Below are positions 62,463 to 64,000 of a stretch of 64,000 nucleotides of DNA, piece by piece. Location: assembly GCF_011170085.1 (NCBI RefSeq), contig NZ_BLLI01000003.1, positions 1 to 64,000 on the forward strand, in the 5' to 3' direction. Source of the stretch: Pseudolactococcus hodotermopsidis (GTDB lineage Bacteria; Bacillota; Bacilli; Lactobacillales; Streptococcaceae). A program made the translations under genes and the position numbers. The notes beneath the pieces are model-generated. The model made no database searches. It was given only the letters and a program-made list of their open reading frames with translations, and was not told the origin of the DNA. Position 1 is the first letter of the stretch. Each line of letters begins with the position of its first letter.

Positions 62463-64000
62463 CCTACCATCGATATTTATCGCTTATTTTACAGTGATTT
62501 TATATTTTTTAGTCTTACGTTTTTCGTGGTTAATGGTCATTTATTTTCTGTTGTCGATGTTAGTTTTCATCTGGCAAAATGGTCTGAACTCTTTTGCTAA
62601 ATTATCGGTTATTTTAGTCATTTTTGCTAGTCTTTTTGCGGGTGTTAGTTACCAAGAAAAGCAAGCAGTCACACATGAAATAGCCGTACCGAAAATAAGA
62701 CCAATTTTAGACACGGTACAGGTCAATGGTGATTCGCTTTCTCTTAGAGGTCAGTTTGGCGGTCGTACTTACCAAGTCTACTATACCTTACAAACACAAG
62801 AAGAACAGCAGTATTTTAAAACTTTAGATAAAAATGTGACTTTGTACATCTCAGCAAGCCAAGAAATAGCAGTTGGACAACGCAATTTTAACGGTTTTGA
62901 CTATCAAACTTATCTCAAAACACAAGATATTTATCGCGTTTTGACGATTGATAGTCTTGATAAAATAACAGAAAATAAGTTTTTTGATTTACATTTGTTA
63001 AGACGACAAGCGATTTTATTTTGTGAACAGAAATTTCCAAAGCCGATGTCGGCTTATATGACCGGTTTGCTTTTTGGGTATTTAGGCAAAGATTTTGATG
63101 AAATGGGTGATATTTACACAAGTTTAGGTATTATGCACTTATTTGCGCTTTCGGGCATGCAAGTGTCATTTTTTGTTGATTTTTTGCGTAAAATGTTATT
63201 AAAAATTGGTGTGAGACGTGATAATGTTGACTGGTTACAGATTCCTTTTTCTGTTATTTATGCGGGTGTGACTGGCTTTTCAGTTTCTGTTATTCGGGCG
63301 CTGATTCAGAAGATTTTAGCAAATTTCGGTGTGAAAAATCTTGATAATTTTAGTCTAACTTTGCTTATTTTATTTCTCTTTATGCCTAAATTTTTGCTGA
63401 CAACTGGTGGCAGTTTGTCAATTTTATTTGCCTTTGTTATCAGCATGTTTGGCGATAAATTTGAAAGTTTATCGAAAATGAAACGGATTTTCGCCGAAAG
63501 TTTGGTGCTGTCTTTTTCTGTATTACCTTTGTTGATGTTATATTTTCATAGTTTTCAACCCCTTTCAATTCTGTTTACATTTGTTTTCAGCTTTCTCTTT
63601 GATGTCTTATTTTTGCCGAGTTTATCGGTGCTTTTCCTTTTGGCAATGGTTACTGGTATTAAAATCACATCAATCAATTTTATTTTTAACTGGCTTGAAA
63701 GCCTTATCAAATTAACAGACCGCTGGTTTCATTATCCTTTTATTTTTGGAAAACCTCAAGCGCTTGTTTTTTTGCTCATGTTGCTTTTGATTGGATTTTT
63801 GATTGATTACTGGTCACGTAAAAAGTTTAGGTATATCTTTCTTACCAGTCTTGCTGTTTTATTTTTCATCACAAAACATCCGCCTTCTCAAACCATTACC
63901 ATTGTTGATATTGGGCAAGGCGATAGCATTTTTTTGCAAGATCGTTTTAACAAGAGAAATATACTCATTGACACAGGCGGGCGCGTGAGTTTTGGCGAAA
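62428..64000 (+). CDS. comEC: DNA uptake channel ComEC (5' part; runs past the window edge)
   Basis: ComEC forms the membrane pore for single-stranded DNA. TTG at 62428 has GGGGAG upstream and starts a frame that stays open to the window end (524 codons). It begins with MKNLKKVSQW and hydrophobic helices, has the competence-domain hallmark GIMHLFALSGMQVSFF near residue 235, more helices, and the beginning of the metallo-beta-lactamase-like domain (VDIGQGDSIFL) near the end. No internal stop was found at the points checked. Confidence 0.9.
   Translation, partial: MKNLKKVSQWISLPSIFIAYFTVILYFLVLRFSWLMVIYFLLSMLVFIWQNGLNSFAKLSVILVIFASLFAGVSYQEKQAVTHEIAVPKIRPILDTVQVNGDSLSLRGQFGGRTYQVYYTLQTQEEQQYFKTLDKNVTLYISASQEIAVGQRNFNGFDYQTYLKTQDIYRVLTIDSLDKITENKFFDLHLLRRQAILFCEQKFPKPMSAYMTGLLFGYLGKDFDEMGDIYTSLGIMHLFALSGMQVSFFVDFLRKMLLKIGVRRDNVDWLQIPFSVIYAGVTGFSVSVIRALIQKILANFGVKNLDNFSLTLLILFLFMPKFLLTTGGSLSILFAFVISMFGDKFESLSKMKRIFAESLVLSFSVLPLLMLYFHSFQPLSILFTFVFSFLFDVLFLPSLSVLFLLAMVTGIKITSINFIFNWLESLIKLTDRWFHYPFIFGKPQALVFLLMLLLIGFLIDYWSRKKFRYIFLTSLAVLFFITKHPPSQTITIVDIGQGDSIFLQDRFNKRNILIDTGGRVSFGE

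Overview
The window is 64 kb of a low-GC Gram-positive chromosome, most likely from the Streptococcaceae and closest to Lactococcus in the broad sense. This is judged from gene families and order, not from a database search. The cues are a fabT-fabH-acpP-fabK-fabD-fabG-fabF-accB-fabZ-accC-accD-accA cluster with FabT palindromes, a class 1A dihydroorotate dehydrogenase, separate coaB and coaC genes beside an ECF S component, an hrcA-grpE-dnaK operon with CIRCE elements, comEA-comEC, and a structured rpsD leader of the kind known in Lactobacillales. Several starts are TTG or GTG with strong Shine-Dalgarno sites. No rRNA, tRNA or CRISPR array was seen.

Layout. 1-0.11 kb: end of an IS transposase. 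0.3-1.8 kb: efp, asp23-like, nusB. 1.9-4.5 kb: a kinase-less PASTA membrane protein and a zinc-efflux pair (CDF pump plus ArsR/CzrA-type repressor). 4.53-4.78 kb: a 250-bp foldback, MITE-like element. 4.9-11.1 kb: manA, yidC, phosphoglucomutase, ECF S component with coaC and coaB, and a tautomerase. 11.2-19.7 kb: accessory region with an unknown membrane protein, a Fic protein, a split-methylase restriction-modification operon, an AbrB/MazF toxin-antitoxin pair and a second MITE. Its inner part is bracketed by a direct repeat of the tdk promoter region. 19.8-29.2 kb: housekeeping run tdk-prfA-mutY-prmC-tsaC-glyA and neighbours, metF, acyP and trmH. 29.2-33.3 kb: rpsD with leader, azlCD, and a MacB-type ABC exporter. 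33.3-36.5 kb: pyrDA, a nitronate monooxygenase-like gene and an IS element. 36.5-46.3 kb: the fatty-acid synthesis cluster. 46.4-53.8 kb: a membrane EEP-family phosphatase/nuclease, an FAD oxidoreductase, menA with an attenuator-like leader, ACT plus DUF711 proteins, a histidine phosphatase and a D,D-carboxypeptidase. 54.2-58.3 kb: hrcA-grpE-yccF-dnaK. 58.3-61.8 kb: an XRE-regulated set of small membrane proteins followed by a NatAB-type ABC exporter. 61.8-64 kb: comEA and the first part of comEC.

The most unusual observation lies just before the restriction-modification operon (13.29-13.46 kb). A promoter and a good ribosome site open a short reading frame that runs through about 5.6 copies of the heptamer CAGCCAA. 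In the present copy number it stops at 13381, ahead of an intrinsic-terminator-like hairpin. In both other frames it would run through the hairpin and stop on the ATG of the methylase gene, which has no ribosome site of its own. This geometry suggests phase variation of the whole operon by translation-dependent antitermination and translational coupling; it is an inference from sequence only.

Other notable points are a promoter-structured RNA-terminator leader ahead of menA, a ComX-type box that overlaps both a hairpin and the ribosome site of comEA, a CIRCE element that doubles as a terminator, a probable ATT start codon for the XRE regulator, and several genes whose promoter sits so close to the start codon that the mRNA is probably leaderless.
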